Source: Heterohyrax brucei (Eukaryota; Chordata; Mammalia; Hyracoidea; Procaviidae). Taken from it: a stretch of DNA of 64,000 bases. The notes below the pieces were generated by a model. It searched no databases and had not been told where the DNA came from. It saw nothing but the letters and a program-made list of their open reading frames with translations. Position 1 is the stretch's first letter. The number at the start of each line of letters is the position of its first letter. Of the stretch, positions 1 through 23,130 are shown piece after piece. The translations under genes were made by a program, and so were the position numbers. Where the stretch lies: contig CM053142.1 in NCBI GenBank assembly GCA_028571685.1, positions 131,122,796-131,186,795 on the forward strand. Reading direction: 5' to 3'.

Positions 1-297
1 CTGGAATGCTAGAAGTCTGAATTCAGGATTCCAGCTGCAGAGGAAAGCTTTCTTTCTGTGTTGGCTCTGGGGAAGGTCCTTGTCATCCATCCTCCCCAGC
101 TCTATAAGCACCTCAATTCAGGGACACTGGGTCCAAATGATGTTCTCCCTTCCTGGTTGTTCTTGGGGGCAAGAGGTCCCAGTCTTCTCCGTTCTGTTCT
201 CTCATTTAAATCTCAAAAGAGATTGACTCAAGATACAACGTAATCCTGTAGATGTAAATCCTGCCACATGTATTTAACCACCTCTAATCCTGTCTTG

Positions 298-460
298 GAA
301 ACCCTGGCAGCTTAATGGCTAAGTGCTGCAGCTGCTAACCAAAAGGTCAGCAGTTCAAGTCCCATGGACATCCTGTGGAAACTATGAGATAGTTCTGCTC
401 CGTCCTGTAGGGTCACTACGAGTTGGAATCAACTCACTGTCAATGGGTTTTTTTTTTTTA
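298..460 (+). repeat. AfroSINE-type tRNA-derived SINE
   Basis: The head has the tRNA-like A-box and B-box region (CTGCTAACCAAAAGGTCAGC near 328-350). The tail resembles the 3' end of the RTE LINE (GGTCACTACGAGTTGGAATC, 411-430) and ends in a T-run. It lies in RAP1B intron 1. Confidence 0.85.
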
Positions 461-904
461 ATCTTGCTTTATTGGCATTGTAGAGGTTACGGTTTACAAT
501 TCATTGAATTTTGCTTAATTTAGAGTTATCACTTGTTCTGGTGGCAACTGTGGCTACTGACCAATAGGAATTTTGAAGGTTTTTTTTTTTTTAAGGAATG
601 TGAGAGCTTTTTTATTCTTCGATGATCCCCTACTGCAGAAACTTTTTAGGACCTTCTCTATCTGTCTTTAGTATCTTGAAATTTTATAATGATAAGCTTC
701 TTTTTTTTTTTAATTTTGTTTGGATTTTCCTGTTTCATCATGGTAAACCTTTTCATTCTGGTCACTCGTATTCTTTAGTTCTACTTACAGTTCTACACTG
801 TTTTCAAGAGGCTTCAGGGGCAGATAGACTCCTTGTCTGCATTTTCTCCCCAGTGAAGGATTATACATTTGGTCTTCAGCTTCCTGTGCAAACTCATTGA
901 TCAT

Positions 905-1160
905 TCCTCTATCCCATGGGTTTGCAAACTTTTTCTGCAAAATAACCAAACCTGGTGTTTTGCAGTTGAATCTGAAAATGCCGTGTAGTGCATAACTTCG
1001 CTTTCAGTCCAGGTAGTTTCTGATGTAACTACTTAACTCGGCCATTGTAGCAAGAATGCAGCCATAAACCCTACACAAGTGAATGGGTATGAATGTACTC
1101 AAATAAAACTTTATGTATAAAAATAGATAGTGGGTCTGCTTTGTTTTCATATTCCTGCCT
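905..1160 (+). repeat. hAT-Charlie non-autonomous DNA transposon remnant (MER58/MER20-like)
   Basis: The order of short landmarks matches an old mammalian hAT MITE: TTTGCAAACTTTTTCTG near 920, then CCATTGTAGC and GCAGCCATA, then AATAAAACTTTATG near 1102. No coding capacity. The family name is by recognition only. Confidence 0.55.
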
Positions 1161-1651
1161 TGTTGGTCTTCACTAAACCATTAGCTCACTGAGGATATGA
1201 GTTTTTTGTCTTTTGTTCCTTGGCTCTTGGTAAGCACTCAGCTACAGATGGTTCATAGTATATTTGCTTTTGTATCTCGTTTTGCGATGGCTCCTGAGAA
1301 GGGATAGTTGGAGACATGTTTGTTCACTGGCATCTTATAACCAATAAAAATACTCATTTGTGCTGTTGTCCAGACCCCTTACCCCTTTAAGTTTACTAAA
1401 CGTTTGATTCTGCATTATTTTAGGATATTGCTGAAAGTCATGTTTGTAATTCTGTATTTTTCTTTTACCTTGGCATTATAAAGAGCCATACTATAATGGA
1501 CTTTAGGAACTGTTTGTGGAATGTTCCAGAAGCACAGTATAGTTACTGTTTTAAATGAATCTGCTTTCTTGAGTATTTCTTATTTATATAATAAGCACAT
1601 GAATACAAAGACAGTGCTTAAGAATTTATTGCCTTTTTGTTTTTTTAATAG

Positions 1652-12020
<10,369 letters not shown>

Positions 12021-12793
12021 AATTTAATAGGTGCATTGTACACAGCATGGTCTCATAATTGATCATTTGAACAAGCCACACTCTTTTGTTACTTACAGGA
12101 ATGATGAGTGAAAGGCGTCAATTTTTTTTTCTAGTATTGTTTGAAAATTCACGTAACAACCTTCTGAACTTGAGAGAATTTTGTAAATCAGCAATATTAC
12201 TTCTGAACAAATGCCTTCTGGGTAATGATCAATACAGCCCTTTGGGGTAAAGGAGAAAGGATTGCAAATACTCTGACAGATGTTAAACTGATGGGGGTTT
12301 TTTAATGTAGGGTGAAGTTATACTTAGAATGTTATGGTTATAAAAATCTTTGAACAAAGTGGACTCAGTACTACTTTCTTTTTAAATAATAGATTTGTCT
12401 TTGTCTTATGTGTGCTATAATTCAATTCTGTCGTGAAATTTGTAAACAAACTCTTGAAACTTTTTCAGCCGCTGGAGCATGTTGGCAGTTAATTAGTGTC
12501 TCCATGTAATTTAGAAGTGTCTCCTAATCCCATAAATACATAGCAATCTAACTGGACATTTAAAGACTTTTGTAAAACAGGAGAAAAGCCTTCTTTACAT
12601 ATTTTTACTCACGTTTTTAAACGGTACATATTTAAAGACCTTGAAAGATAAGGTTATTCTTCCAGAATCCCACGTAAATAGAGGCTTGTTTTACTAGAAC
12701 TGTTTTTATTTATAGTCATTTGGGAAAACACCAAACACTTAGAACTGGAGTACTAAAATAACACTTCAGTTTGTTATGTCTTATATGTGCATT

Positions 12794-12990
12794 TAAGGAG
12801 GCTTTGTGGCACCATGGTTAAGTGTTGAGCTGCTAAGCAAAGGATTGATGGTTTGAACCCATACAGCAGCTCAGCGAGAGAAAAGCTACCATAAACATCA
12901 CAGCCTAGAAAATCCTTTGGGGCAGTTCTCTGTCGAATGAGGTTGCTGTGAGTTGAAGTAAACTCCACAGCACCTAGTAACAATAACATG
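12794..12990 (+). repeat. AfroSINE-type SINE, long variant
   Basis: Head with GGCACCATGGTTAAGTG, extended middle (CAGCGAGAGAAAAGCTACCA) and tail GTTGCTGTGAGTTGAAGTAA with CACCTAGTAACAATAACA. It lies just downstream of RAP1B. Confidence 0.8.
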
Positions 12991-13295
12991 TTTCCATTTG
13001 ACTCCCTTTGAGGCCACCACTGTTAATTTTGTTATTTTTAATACCTCTTGTATACCAAATACATACCATGCACACTTCTAGGCCCACAAGAACATATATA
13101 TTAAGCAGACATTTAAGTTCTTAACTCATTCAAACATTTCACTGGGGCTAAGAAAGAAAGTAGTAACCAGGACCACCCAGGACCCTGCACACCTAGAATT
13201 TATAGTCTTTTGCAGGTAGGGGTAGGGAGTGGCAGTCCTGTACGGTGCAGAATATTTAGCATCACAACTCATTAGGATGCCTCTCTAGGTCAGTA

Positions 13296-14830
13296 CTTTT
13301 TTTTTTTTTTTTAATGTAACATGACTTGAGTGAAAATGTACATTCACGTATAAATTTACATGCCCACCTATATGCAGCTTCCACTGCTCTCCCTGTCCGG
13401 TGACTGCACACTGTTTCTCTCTGCTCCATACATGTCTCATCCTCCCAACAGCCTCCTTTCCCCTCCTCTCCGTCCACTCCCCTTCCTCCAGCCAGAGGTC
13501 AGCAAGATCATATCCTACAGATGTATAGAACCATAAAGTGCTTCCAATATATGGTCACTGTGCATTGCCAAGTCCAATCCATTCCTGTCCAAAGAGTGGA
13601 CCTTTGTTATAATTTATGGGAAAGGGCAGCATCAGGGCCAGGGGCCATGCTCTCAGAGGAACCCCAAAACCGCTGGACCACCAATTGGAGTCTTAGTGGA
13701 GATCTCAGGATGCACCCCTTTTTATTCTTGTGTTGCCAGTGAGACTCCTCTCTCTGAGCTCCATCGTGGCTATCGCTAGTGGTGGCCGGGCACCATCTGG
13801 TTCTTCGGTCCCAAGCCGATATAGGCACCCACTCTTGTGGGTCTCTCTGTCTTCTCGGTTGTTTTTACCGCATGTCATTTTGGTCCTCGGTGAGCATCCA
13901 TTCCCGCTGAGTTGGGACCATTTGCTGTGTCCTCGGATGGCAACTTGGCAGCTTTTAAGACCCCAGACGCCACTCACCAATGTGGGGTGCAGAGAGCTCT
14001 CTCAGCAAAACGCTAGTTGTGCCAGTTGGCCTGGAATTCGCCTAAGAGCATGGTCCCCCGCCCCCCGCCCCAGCTACTCTATCCTTGCAGTATTGAGTTA
14101 AGATGGAAGGAGTACTCAAGTAATACTGAAGTCGGCTTAATGTTGTTCTTGTTTCTAATGTGTGCTATCATCGCTTTCTCCCAACTAGATTTCTAGTAAC
14201 TATCTAAACTAAGCTCTCCCCCCCTCACCCACCCTCCCTCCTTCCCTCCCTCCCTCCCCTCCCTTGCAGCTGTCAAAGAGTCTTTTCTTCTAAGTCTGTT
14301 TTGGGGATCTTATCATAGAGGTCTCGTACAGTATTTGTCCCTTTGTCGCTGACTACTTTCACTCAACATAATGTTTTCCAGTTGAAACCAGGTTAGGAGA
14401 TGTTTCCTGGAATCATCGTTATTCTTTATCATTGCGTAGTGCTCCATTGAGTATATGTACGACAGTTTACCTATCCATTCTTCTATTGTTGGGCATCTGG
14501 GTTGATTCCATCTTTTTGCTATGGTGGACTGTGCTGCAGTAAACATTCTGGTGCATGTGTCCGTTGGTGTGAAAAGCCTTGATTCTGTAGGATATATTCC
14601 AAGTAGTGGAATTACTGGGTCAAATGGTATATCGATATCCATGTTTTTAAGGAAGCACCAGATTGCCTTCCAAAGAGGCTGGACCATTTTGCAACCCCAC
14701 CAACAGTGTAGGTGGGTTCCACTTTGTCCACAGCCTCTCCAGCATTTGTTGTTTTGTGTTTTCTGGATGATGGCCAATCTTGTTGGGGTGAGATGGTATC
14801 TCATTGTTGTCTTGATTTGAATTTCTTTAA
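13296..14830 (-). mobile_element. 5'-truncated young L1, minus strand (3' UTR plus ORF2 C-terminus)
   Basis: The T-run at 13297-13312 is the inverted poly(A) tail. About 1 kb of L1 3' UTR follows, then a 163-codon minus-strand reading frame (14313-14804) that is the ORF2 C-terminus. It keeps the cysteine/histidine motif CWRGC...HLHCWWGC and the [14 protein letters not shown] stretch. The copy is flanked by a near-perfect 13-bp duplication, TAGGTCAGTACTT (13286-13298) and TAGGTCAGTATTT (14831-14843). The uninterrupted frame and clean duplication suggest a fairly recent insertion. The element is too truncated to move by itself. Confidence 0.9.
14215..14268 (+). repeat. C/T-rich polypyrimidine tract in the L1 3' UTR
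   Basis: Repeated CCCT and CCTTCCC units form the reverse complement of the purine/G-rich tract typical of L1 3' UTRs. It is the counterpart of the G-rich run at 40508-40548 of the full-length copy. Confidence 0.7.
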
Positions 14831-14843
14831 TAGGTCAGTATTT

Positions 14844-17665
14844 ATGTCGTTAGAAAAAGGACTGGTTTGGTAATATGCACCATTTTCCATACAAAACAGT
14901 AACTGCAGGTTGGGAATGCAATTCATATGCAGGTGGACTTTTTTGGTGCTCAGGGGAAAGTACTGAAAGAGTCATAAAAATTGTAAGTTCATTTTCATGT
15001 CCCAAGGATATGTGGAGAAACTTGAATTTCTAAGAGACCCAGAGTGGTACTTAAGATTTTTCTTTTTAAAAAAATGGCAAAAACTGGGCTTTTCTTCAGT
15101 AATCTACCATTTGTGGACATTATGAATAGAAATTTTTGAAATCTCCATTTATGAAATTGTTATGCTTGTTTTTGTAATCTCTTTAGATGTGGGACAGCAA
15201 ACAATCAAAATTCATCACATCAGTATTTTTAGTTTGCTTTAATCTGCATGTTCAGTGAATTGCCAACTATTACTTTGTCTTCTTTTAAGTTTCGGAAATG
15301 TGTGAAGGTGTATTTTATGATTAATATTCCTACTTCCTTAACTTGGAAATTTTAAGGTGTGTGTAGACTCCTGTGTTAAAGAAACAATGAGCCTCAACAA
15401 ACTGTGATTTAAAGAACTCAGATTGAAATCTTGTTTTATAGTTTTATTACAGTGCATCAGTTCATCTGGTATTCTAGGAATGCATTAGAGATTTGCAGTA
15501 ATTTGAGAACAGAACTAACATGTATATGTTCCTTTAACTCTTGAGAGAAAAATGAACAGGTCTTTTTATTCTCTGTATTGCAAATATTTTGAAATTGTTC
15601 CCTTGAAACAACTTGTTAATGGTGTGTAGGTGAGGTTTTATCTATAATTAATTGATATTTACCTGTTGGCTTTTTCCCCCTGAGAATCAACAAATGATGC
15701 AGTCGTGCAATGAATGTGTTGCATGTCTGCCGTGTCCCCGGACACTGTTGTCGATGCTGAGCACTAGTGGGGATATGCTGCCCATACGGAGCTTATATTC
15801 TAGTGTGGAAGACAGACGGTTGTCAGATGAACAAAGCTCTAGTGGTAACACAGTTTATTAATCTTTCTCAGCTTTCCATTTGGGAGAACTGTAATGATTT
15901 TAGAAAAGCATGGTATTATTTTTCATATGTTTGAAAATTTTTATCACCATTTATGGACAGTCATTCTGCTTTTTCTAAAAGGGTGTGGACAGAATTTTTA
16001 CTGTTTATGATGAACCTACTATAACTTGATTTTCCTTAGAGAATGATAAATTATCCAAATTTTGCATTCGGCCTAAAAGGTACATTTATTTGTGAAATCA
16101 CAAATAGATCTTACAAGGTTTTTATGTAAATAATGAGTTTACCCAAGTCCACAAGTTATAGCAGCTTTAACAGGCAGAGATTAAAGCTTTTAATGTCTGT
16201 TATGTGCCATTATCACGCATTTAGATTTCTGTTTGTGGTGTGGTAGTTTGTGTCAGCTGTAAAGTTCTAATTTCAATACAGAAAACTCTTACTGTCAAAT
16301 ATCTGAATGTGCAAAGCTCTGTGCTTGAGGCAGTGGCTGGAAAGAACAGGTCCGTATACAACAAACCAGTCCTTGCCAGTAGTGGGCAAGACCAGTTAAA
16401 GCTATCAAGTGAACAGTAGTAATTTGTATGTAATTGCAGTAGTACAGATTGTGTTTTCCTTTAAAATGTATAAACTATTTTATATTTCTAATTTTTAAAG
16501 ATCAGTGTTATTAATTAGATTCCTTGAGCCAGTCAGCTAACAATGCCACACTGTATGGTTGGCAGAGGTAATTAGTATCTGCAAATGGAGTACAGTGAGA
16601 CAGCTACTACTGAGTGATGTGGCAAGTTACCAGGGAACTACTTACTCTGCTGTTCTAAATGGGAGTGATTTTTGACAATTGTTCAGAGCCCAGAGAGTCA
16701 GAGTAAATCCAACCAGCTTGTAGGCTGCTTTGGTGAGGTAAACATGAAATGATTCAGGGTTGAGGCTGTTGTAAGGAGGGAGTCTAAGACATTTTACAGA
16801 AGAGTAACTGAAGAATTGATTTATGACCTAGATGTAGAGACTGAAGGAAAAGAATGAAATACCTGATTATATTAGCAGAACCAGAGGGATGGAGCATTAA
16901 TGATAATGAAAAATAGAGAAGCTGCCAAGAAATCTTGGTTTTTAGTCATACTTGAAAATAGGAACACAAAATTTAAATGAAGCATTTTAGTGGATATCTT
17001 CTGTAGAAGTGGGACTTGAACAGTTGGACCGTGGAATCATGAACGTATACAAGGGAATTGAAACCATGAGTTCCTAAGAGAAATCGTTTTCATAATAAAA
17101 GGAATATGAAAAAAGAAAAACAAGAAACCAGGACTGAGTGGGCTGAGGGCGGGGAAGAAAGCATTGGAGTACAAATGATTGCTCTTACAAAGATAGTTTA
17201 GAGGAGGAAGCAGATCCTGTGTAGTGCCTGAGAATATGAGAATACATCACCTTTCATAGCAGAGGCAAGTTATGAACGTTCCCTTCTGTTCTGTGCTATC
17301 CACCAGCATTTTTTTTTTTTCCGAGAGGCATCTTAAAGTTTTCTCAGTGGAGAATTGGGTACTAATCTAAGAAGATGGTAAGGTATTTCAGAAATACTAT
17401 TCCTTTTTAGTAACAGGTGTGTATTTGTAGGTCTGTGCAAACAACCATAAAGCCCATTTCAGATACAGCATTGGCAAACATCTATACAAGTTCAACTACG
17501 TACCTTTTCAGTAAGGTAAACGTTTGTTTTAGCTCCAGTTTTTATTAAATGGTGTTTTAGTGCTTCACCCAAGAAAATGTGTTCAGAAAATAGTTGTTAA
17601 CTGAATGTCATGATACACCTTTGATGTATTTGTTATTTTCCTTAAAAAACATCAGTGCCTTAGTT
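14844..17665. other. Intergenic sequence, nothing recognised
   Basis: About 2.8 kb of AT-rich, apparently single-copy DNA. Short stretches such as 15660-15850 and 16310-16450 vaguely resemble ancient MIR-type tails, but I cannot support a call. No reading frame looks coding. Confidence 0.5.
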
Positions 17666-17671
17666 ACACAG

Positions 17672-18100
17672 TGTGTATTGTTTTCTAGAGCACTTTTAAC
17701 AAATTACAACACCTTCAATGGCTTAAAAGAATAGAAATTTATCCTGTCGCAGTTCTGGAGGCTAGTAGTCCAAAACCCAAGGTATCGGCAGGCTCATACT
17801 CCGTTTAGAAATCAATTCCTCTTCAGCTTCTGGTGGTTGTCAGCATTCCTTGGCTCGAGGCCACATCCCTCCAGTCTCTGCCTCGCATTGCCTTGTCTGT
17901 TTTGTCTGATCTCCTTCCTCTTGTAAGGACGTGTTATGATGGCATTTAGGGTTTGTCTGGATAATCCAGAAAAACTCATTTCAAAATCCGTAAGAGAACC
18001 GTATTTGCAGGGACTCTTTGTTAAGGTAAGACGTGGAGGTTTCGGGATTTGGATGTAGACGTATTGTTTGGAGCCATTATCCATGTATCACACAGTGTCA
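17672..18100 (-). repeat. ERVL-MaLR LTR, minus strand
   Basis: Landmarks of the inverted MaLR LTR are present in order: AACAAATTACAACACCTT, CAGTTCTGGAGGCTAGTAGT, CAGCTTCTGGTGG, CTTGTAAGGACG, and GGATAATCCAGA. It is a solo LTR with no internal region next to it. Confidence 0.75.
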
Positions 18101-18477
18101 GTATACTCCAAGATAACCCAGAAGTTTCTGAATTGAATTAGACCCTGTATTCTCCCTAGAGAGATCCTGAGCGCCTTGAAAAATCCCAAAATTGAATTAC
18201 TCTGCAGGGATTCTTCTGAGGGAAACTGAGATCAGATGAGACTTTTCAGGAACCCCTAAAAATTCCAGCCTGGGCTAGACTCACAATTCCAGCATGGACA
18301 AGACTCACAGTTCCAGCCACCTATGTAATGGTAGTAGAATGCTGTTAACCACTGTCAACACACTAAGGTAGACCTTAAGCTTTTGTTAGCATGTTTACAA
18401 TACATGCTATGTGTACACAGTCCCCACCTACATAGTCTCCAGCACTCCTCCATTAGTAACAGAAACCCACCCTTTAA

Positions 18478-18664
18478 ACACTGAATTATTGAATGTCAAG
18501 TTATTTCTGACTCATAGTAACCCCATGTGACAGCATAGAACTGCCCCATAAGTTTTGCTGTAATCTTTGTGGAAGCGGATAGCCAGTTCTCCCTCAGAGC
18601 CATTGGTAGGTGGCTTTGCAGTTAGCAGCTGGACAGTCAGTCATCACTACACTAGGGCTCCCTT
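18478..18664 (-). repeat. AfroSINE-type SINE, long variant, minus strand
   Basis: Inverted tail GACTCATAGTAACCCCATG, middle TCTTTGTGGAAGCGGATAGC and inverted head TACACTAGGGCTCCC. Diverged copy. Confidence 0.75.
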
Positions 18665-18721
18665 CCACTCAACTTAGATTTTAAGAATGCTATAAATGAC
18701 CAGCTTTATTAATTTGCTTTT

Positions 18722-20190
18722 TTTTAGGCCTTTTTTTTAAAAAAAAAAAGTAGGTTTAGGCTGACAGAAAAATTATGCCTAGAGTAGAGTTCCCGTTTAC
18801 CCCATCCATACACATTGTTTCTCCAACATCTTTTCATTCCTGTTGTGCATTTTTATAAGTAACTGATATTTCATACATTATTATTAACTGAAGTCAGTAG
18901 TTCAAGGTTTGCTCTTTGTGTTATATATGTATAGTGCTATGGATTTCAACAAATGATTAATGTCATGTTTCTACCATGACGGTAATTCCAGAATAGATTC
19001 ATTTCCCGAAAAATGCCCTGTGTGCCACCTATTCATTCCTTGTCCATCTCCCCACAGTTCCCTGGCATCTGCTGGGCTTTTACTGCCTCGATAGTTGGCC
19101 TTTTCCAGAATGTCATATAGTTGGAATCATTCAGTATGCAAGTTTTTCAGATTGGTTTCTTTTACTTTGCAGTTTGCACTAAAGATTCCTGGGTGTCATC
19201 TCATGGCTTGATAGTTGCTTTTTATTGCTGAGTAGTATTCAGCTGTATGGCTATACCACAGTTTATCAGCTATTGAAGGGCATCTTCTAATTTTGGCAAT
19301 TATGAGTAAAAGTGCTATAAACATTTGTTTGTAGGTTTTTATGTGTATATGTTTTTGTATCATTTGGGTAAATACCTAGAATCACAGTTCCTAAATCATA
19401 CAGTTTTGTGAGAAACTGTCCAGTTTATCTTCCAGAGTGGCTGTACCATTTTGCATTTCCATCAGCAGTGAATGAGACTTCCACTTGCTCTACAATGCTC
19501 TCCACTGTTAGAGTTGTCAGCGTTTGGAATTTTAGCCATTTTAACAGCTATTTAATAGTATCTCCTTGTCATTTTGATGTACACTTCACTAATGATACGA
19601 CTACCACGTATTTGTCAAGACTGCTGGCTTTCCCATTGGTATGGTGCCAGAAACTGTGCCACCAGTGTTTCAAATAGCAGCACAGTGTCCATGAACAAGG
19701 AATATCTCTCCCTTGATTTAAAGTTTTTTTTTAATTTTTTGATGTCTTTCGTCAGAGTTTTATAGTTTTTCATGTATATATGTTGTTAGATTTGTACCTA
19801 GATGTTTCGTCTCTTGCAGGGGGAGGTTGCTAATAGAAGTGATAATGTGTTTTCAGTTTGAAATTCCTGCTGTTAGCCCAGTATGTGGGAAAGCAGTTGA
19901 TTTTTGTATATTGATCTGGTGTTGCATTGCAGCTTGGCTGTATTGCTTATTTGTACCAGGAGGTTTTTTCTGTTGTTGTTGATTCTTTGAAATTGTCAAC
20001 GTAAGCATCTCATCTGTGAACAAAAATGTTTCATTCCGTCCTTCCCAATCTGTATTCATTTCCTTTCCTTTCCTTTCTTTGTCTAATTGCATCAACTAGG
20101 ACTTCAGTACAGTGGGAAATAAAGAGTGCTGAGAAAGGATATTTTAGACATGACCATAGGGTTTTCTCACCATCTCACATCCCACCTTTA
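18722..20190 (-). repeat. Ancient L1 (L1M type), minus strand
   Basis: Inverted L1M landmarks run through the region: ATTGCTGAGTAGTATTCAGC, then GTTTATCAGCTATTGAAGGG, TTTTGGCAATTATGAGTAAA and AGAGTGGCTGTACCATTTTG. No open frame survives. It is clearly older than the afrotherian L1s in the window. Confidence 0.8.
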
Positions 20191-21670
20191 ATCAGATACA
20201 TGTGATTTATATCAGAAAAAAATGAGCTCTTCTGAGACCAAATGGTGTCATTAGAAGATTTTATTTGGCTTTTGTACTTAATGTTTTATCTACTTCCTTT
20301 AAAAAAAAAAAAAAAAAAAGCAGTTGACAGGCACAAGACAAAAACTCATGTAGTTGGACTGAAGTACACTGAGCAAGTTAGGGATTAATTCAACCCAGTA
20401 CATTCTTTCCATTAGGAGTAGGATTTTTCTTTGTATAAGAACTTAACTGAAAATTAATTTGGACTGTCTCCAAACATGTCTTACCAGGTAATTACTGTAA
20501 GTAATGGTATAAAGAGAGTATAACCAGCTGTTTGATTTACGTGTTTAAGATGCAGACATCTAGTCCCCAGAAGCTGATTCAGTCATTCACTGCTAGAGCT
20601 ATTCTGGAAAAACTGAAACCAAACTCACTCATTTCTTGAAATTTCTGACCTCCGAAAAGCATGACTTAGGTCATAGAAGATTTCAGCTGGAGAATTAGTC
20701 TATTTTATTGAACTGAAAAAGCACTAATAATTTCAGAAATACATCTTGGACTCCTTGCAGAAGCCAGATTCACTAGTCATTTTTTTTTTACCAAAGACCT
20801 AACAGCTGAGTCTTAGTTTTTCAGAGACAGGAAAAAAAAAAATAGAGAATATCAGCAAAGAAGGAAGTGGCACCTGCTACCAATCCTTACCCTGTTCTTC
20901 CGTTGTGATGCAGTAGAGAATATTCTCATGGTCCACGCGTTCTCCCCTTGGCAGGATGTGGCTAATGATGGAGGCAAAAAAAAATGACTGTGTTGCGAAA
21001 GCCCCCTGTCAAAGCTGCTGCTCAAAGGAGGGTAAAGAAGAAAAATCTCAAGATGTTACCCAAACAGGATGAGTGTTGTCATGTCAACCATTTTTGCCCT
21101 GAAAGTTTTACACTTTATAGTGGCTCCTCAACTAATCTAGAGATGCAGCGGCTGTTTATCTCCCCAAGCTGTCAGATCGTAAGTAGAGGCGTCATTTCCT
21201 TAGCTCAGGTACTCCTAAAGTGCACGAGGAGCAGTGGAGTTAGTCATAATGGGCTCAGGTGTGTTTTCTCACTTTGGAAGTAGAAAGGTAAAGTGTCAGA
21301 ATCAAAACATTTTTGTGACCAGGTATCCTTGGACTTACACAGAAAACAAACCTTGAATCACTACAAGAGTTAAATAAGTAGCCAAATTCTGATTTGGCTT
21401 TAACGTTCCTTTTCTCCAAGGGTGAATAATCAGAACAATCTAAATAGTCTCCATGCATACACTGTACCTCTACTGTCCTTTTCTGCCATTCTGTCAAGGT
21501 GAGAGAATCACAAGTAGAAGTTTAAGAAAGTTGCAGAAGCAGTTAAAACTGGGATATGATGAAAGAACAAGAAAAGTCAACAAGTGATAGATGGGTACCT
21601 TAATTCGTTTTCTTTGGCTTGTTTCTATGAAAGGTCATTTTAACGAACAAGTTGAGATAGTTGAGTAGTA
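20190..21670. other. Intergenic sequence, nothing recognised
   Basis: Apart from an A-run at 20301-20318 and short A-rich runs near 20830, no repeat or gene is recognised. A 99-codon open frame at 20984-21283 starts just after an A-run, but it shows no domain or family likeness. Confidence 0.4.
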
Positions 21671-21674
21671 ATCG

Positions 21675-21800
21675 TAGTTAGCACTTCTTAGACCCCTGTT
21701 GCATACCACCCATTGCTGTAAGCACTTTACCTGTGTTATCTTACTTCACCCTCACAACAATGCTATGAAATAGGCTCTGAGGGGCCCATATTAGTGCTAA
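21675..21800 (+). repeat. MIR fragment
   Basis: Core landmarks GTAAGCACTTTACCTGTGTT and CCTCACAACAATGCTATGAA are in the MIR order and spacing. Confidence 0.75.
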
Positions 21801-21849
21801 TGAAAGCACTGTCGATATAATGAAGTAATTGTAAACACAACTCAGGAAA

Positions 21850-23100
21850 ATTTTGTTTTATTACAGGTGAATATGTAGAAAGCTTAAAAATCTTAGAATT
21901 ACTCAGGTGACTGGATACAATACAAACAGGCTCAAAATCAATAGCTTTTCTCTATAATAAAGCACATAAAAGTGGAAATGGAAGTAAATATGACAAACTA
22001 TGTCAAGGAAATGAAGAAGGAACTTGAATCTTAGTGAAAGACAAATCAAGATCTATTCTCAAGTGGGGAAACTGAGTCATGAAAAGAACATTTCTCCTGA
22101 ATTGCTGTTTGATTTGAATACAGTTTTACTTTCCCTTTCAACTAATTGAAATTTTGGAATTGAAATTAAATGATCTTAAAATTCATGTGAAAGGACAGTT
22201 ACTAATCAGAATTGATAGACTGAAGTTGAATTTAATGTATAAGTGATACATGGCAAAAAACATTTTAGATATATTCAACAGTGAGTATATTACTGGAATG
22301 GTGCACAGCTAGTAAACCGTTCGAAGAAAAGTCAACCCCCTACAGTTGAGGCCTGCGCAGGCCCCGGCCTGTTCAGTGGTTTGGGGCTGCTATCTGCCTC
22401 GTAAAGCAAAGTGGAAGCTTTCTCTTCTGAGAAGGCAAAGTAGTCTTCTCCTCTGAAAAAGCCTCCTACATAGTTGGCATTTGCCAGGAATAGGGAGGGC
22501 AGGTCTCACATCTAGGGGATGAAAGGTCCAAAGTGGGTTACTTGCAGACCTCAGCCCTGTTAATCTGCCCTGGGCTCGTGACAGTAATAGAAGTGGATTC
22601 CTTAACAGTTTTCCGAAGTTAAACTGCCACCTTGCACAAAGAGTCAAGTCCAGATGCATTTAAATTTTTCACACGTAAGAAGTAAGACAAAAATCGTAGA
22701 AGGAGATCCTAAGAGACTGAAGATGTAGTCTAAAGACAGTGGAGACTAGAACAAATTCAAGGAACTCAGAAGTTGTTTGTAAAAGATTTTATACATACAT
22801 TTAAAACTGGCAAAATATAGTCAGTAGACTTGTGAAAGTATAGCAGTTAAAAGATACACAGTAAATATCCATAAAATACAAACCTTGAAATTTGAAGACA
22901 AATACAATCCAGTAGAAAAATGGATAAAATTCTACTAGGGAGTTCAGAGAACAGCAAACACAGATGGCCCACAAATATAAAAAGATGCTCAAACTGCAGA
23001 ATTTTTAAAGAAATTGCATTACAGTCACAGAAGCAAGGTTAAGAATTATATATGACTGATGGATATTTGGGTTTTATAGCCTTTGGGTATACCAAAGTTT
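21850..23100 (+). repeat. Ancient L1M fragments, interrupted
   Basis: Segment 21850-22290 resembles the L1 ORF2 region after the catalytic site (GTGACTGGATACAATACAAA). Segment 22690-23045 resembles a later part (AATCCAGTAGAAAAATGGAT and GATGGCCCACAAATATAAA). Between them, 22300-22665 is a more GC-rich stretch that is not L1 and that I do not recognise; it could be an inserted LTR. Confidence 0.55.
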
Positions 23101-23130
23101 TAATATGCTATCCTAATAGCTGTTAAAAGG

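Noticed and set aside
328-365. tRNA-like A/B-box sequence as a tRNA gene
   Set aside because: It is the head of a SINE; no cloverleaf with paired acceptor stem is formed, and the same head recurs in more than 15 copies.
13521-14101. Several overlapping open frames of 70-120 codons
   Set aside because: They lie in the GC-richer L1 3' UTR, on both strands, with no family likeness; similar frames recur in the other L1 copy at 52.7-53.0 kb.
20984-21283. A 99-codon frame near A-runs as a possible processed pseudogene
   Set aside because: No recognisable protein family, no tail or target duplication that I could find, and the A-run precedes the frame.
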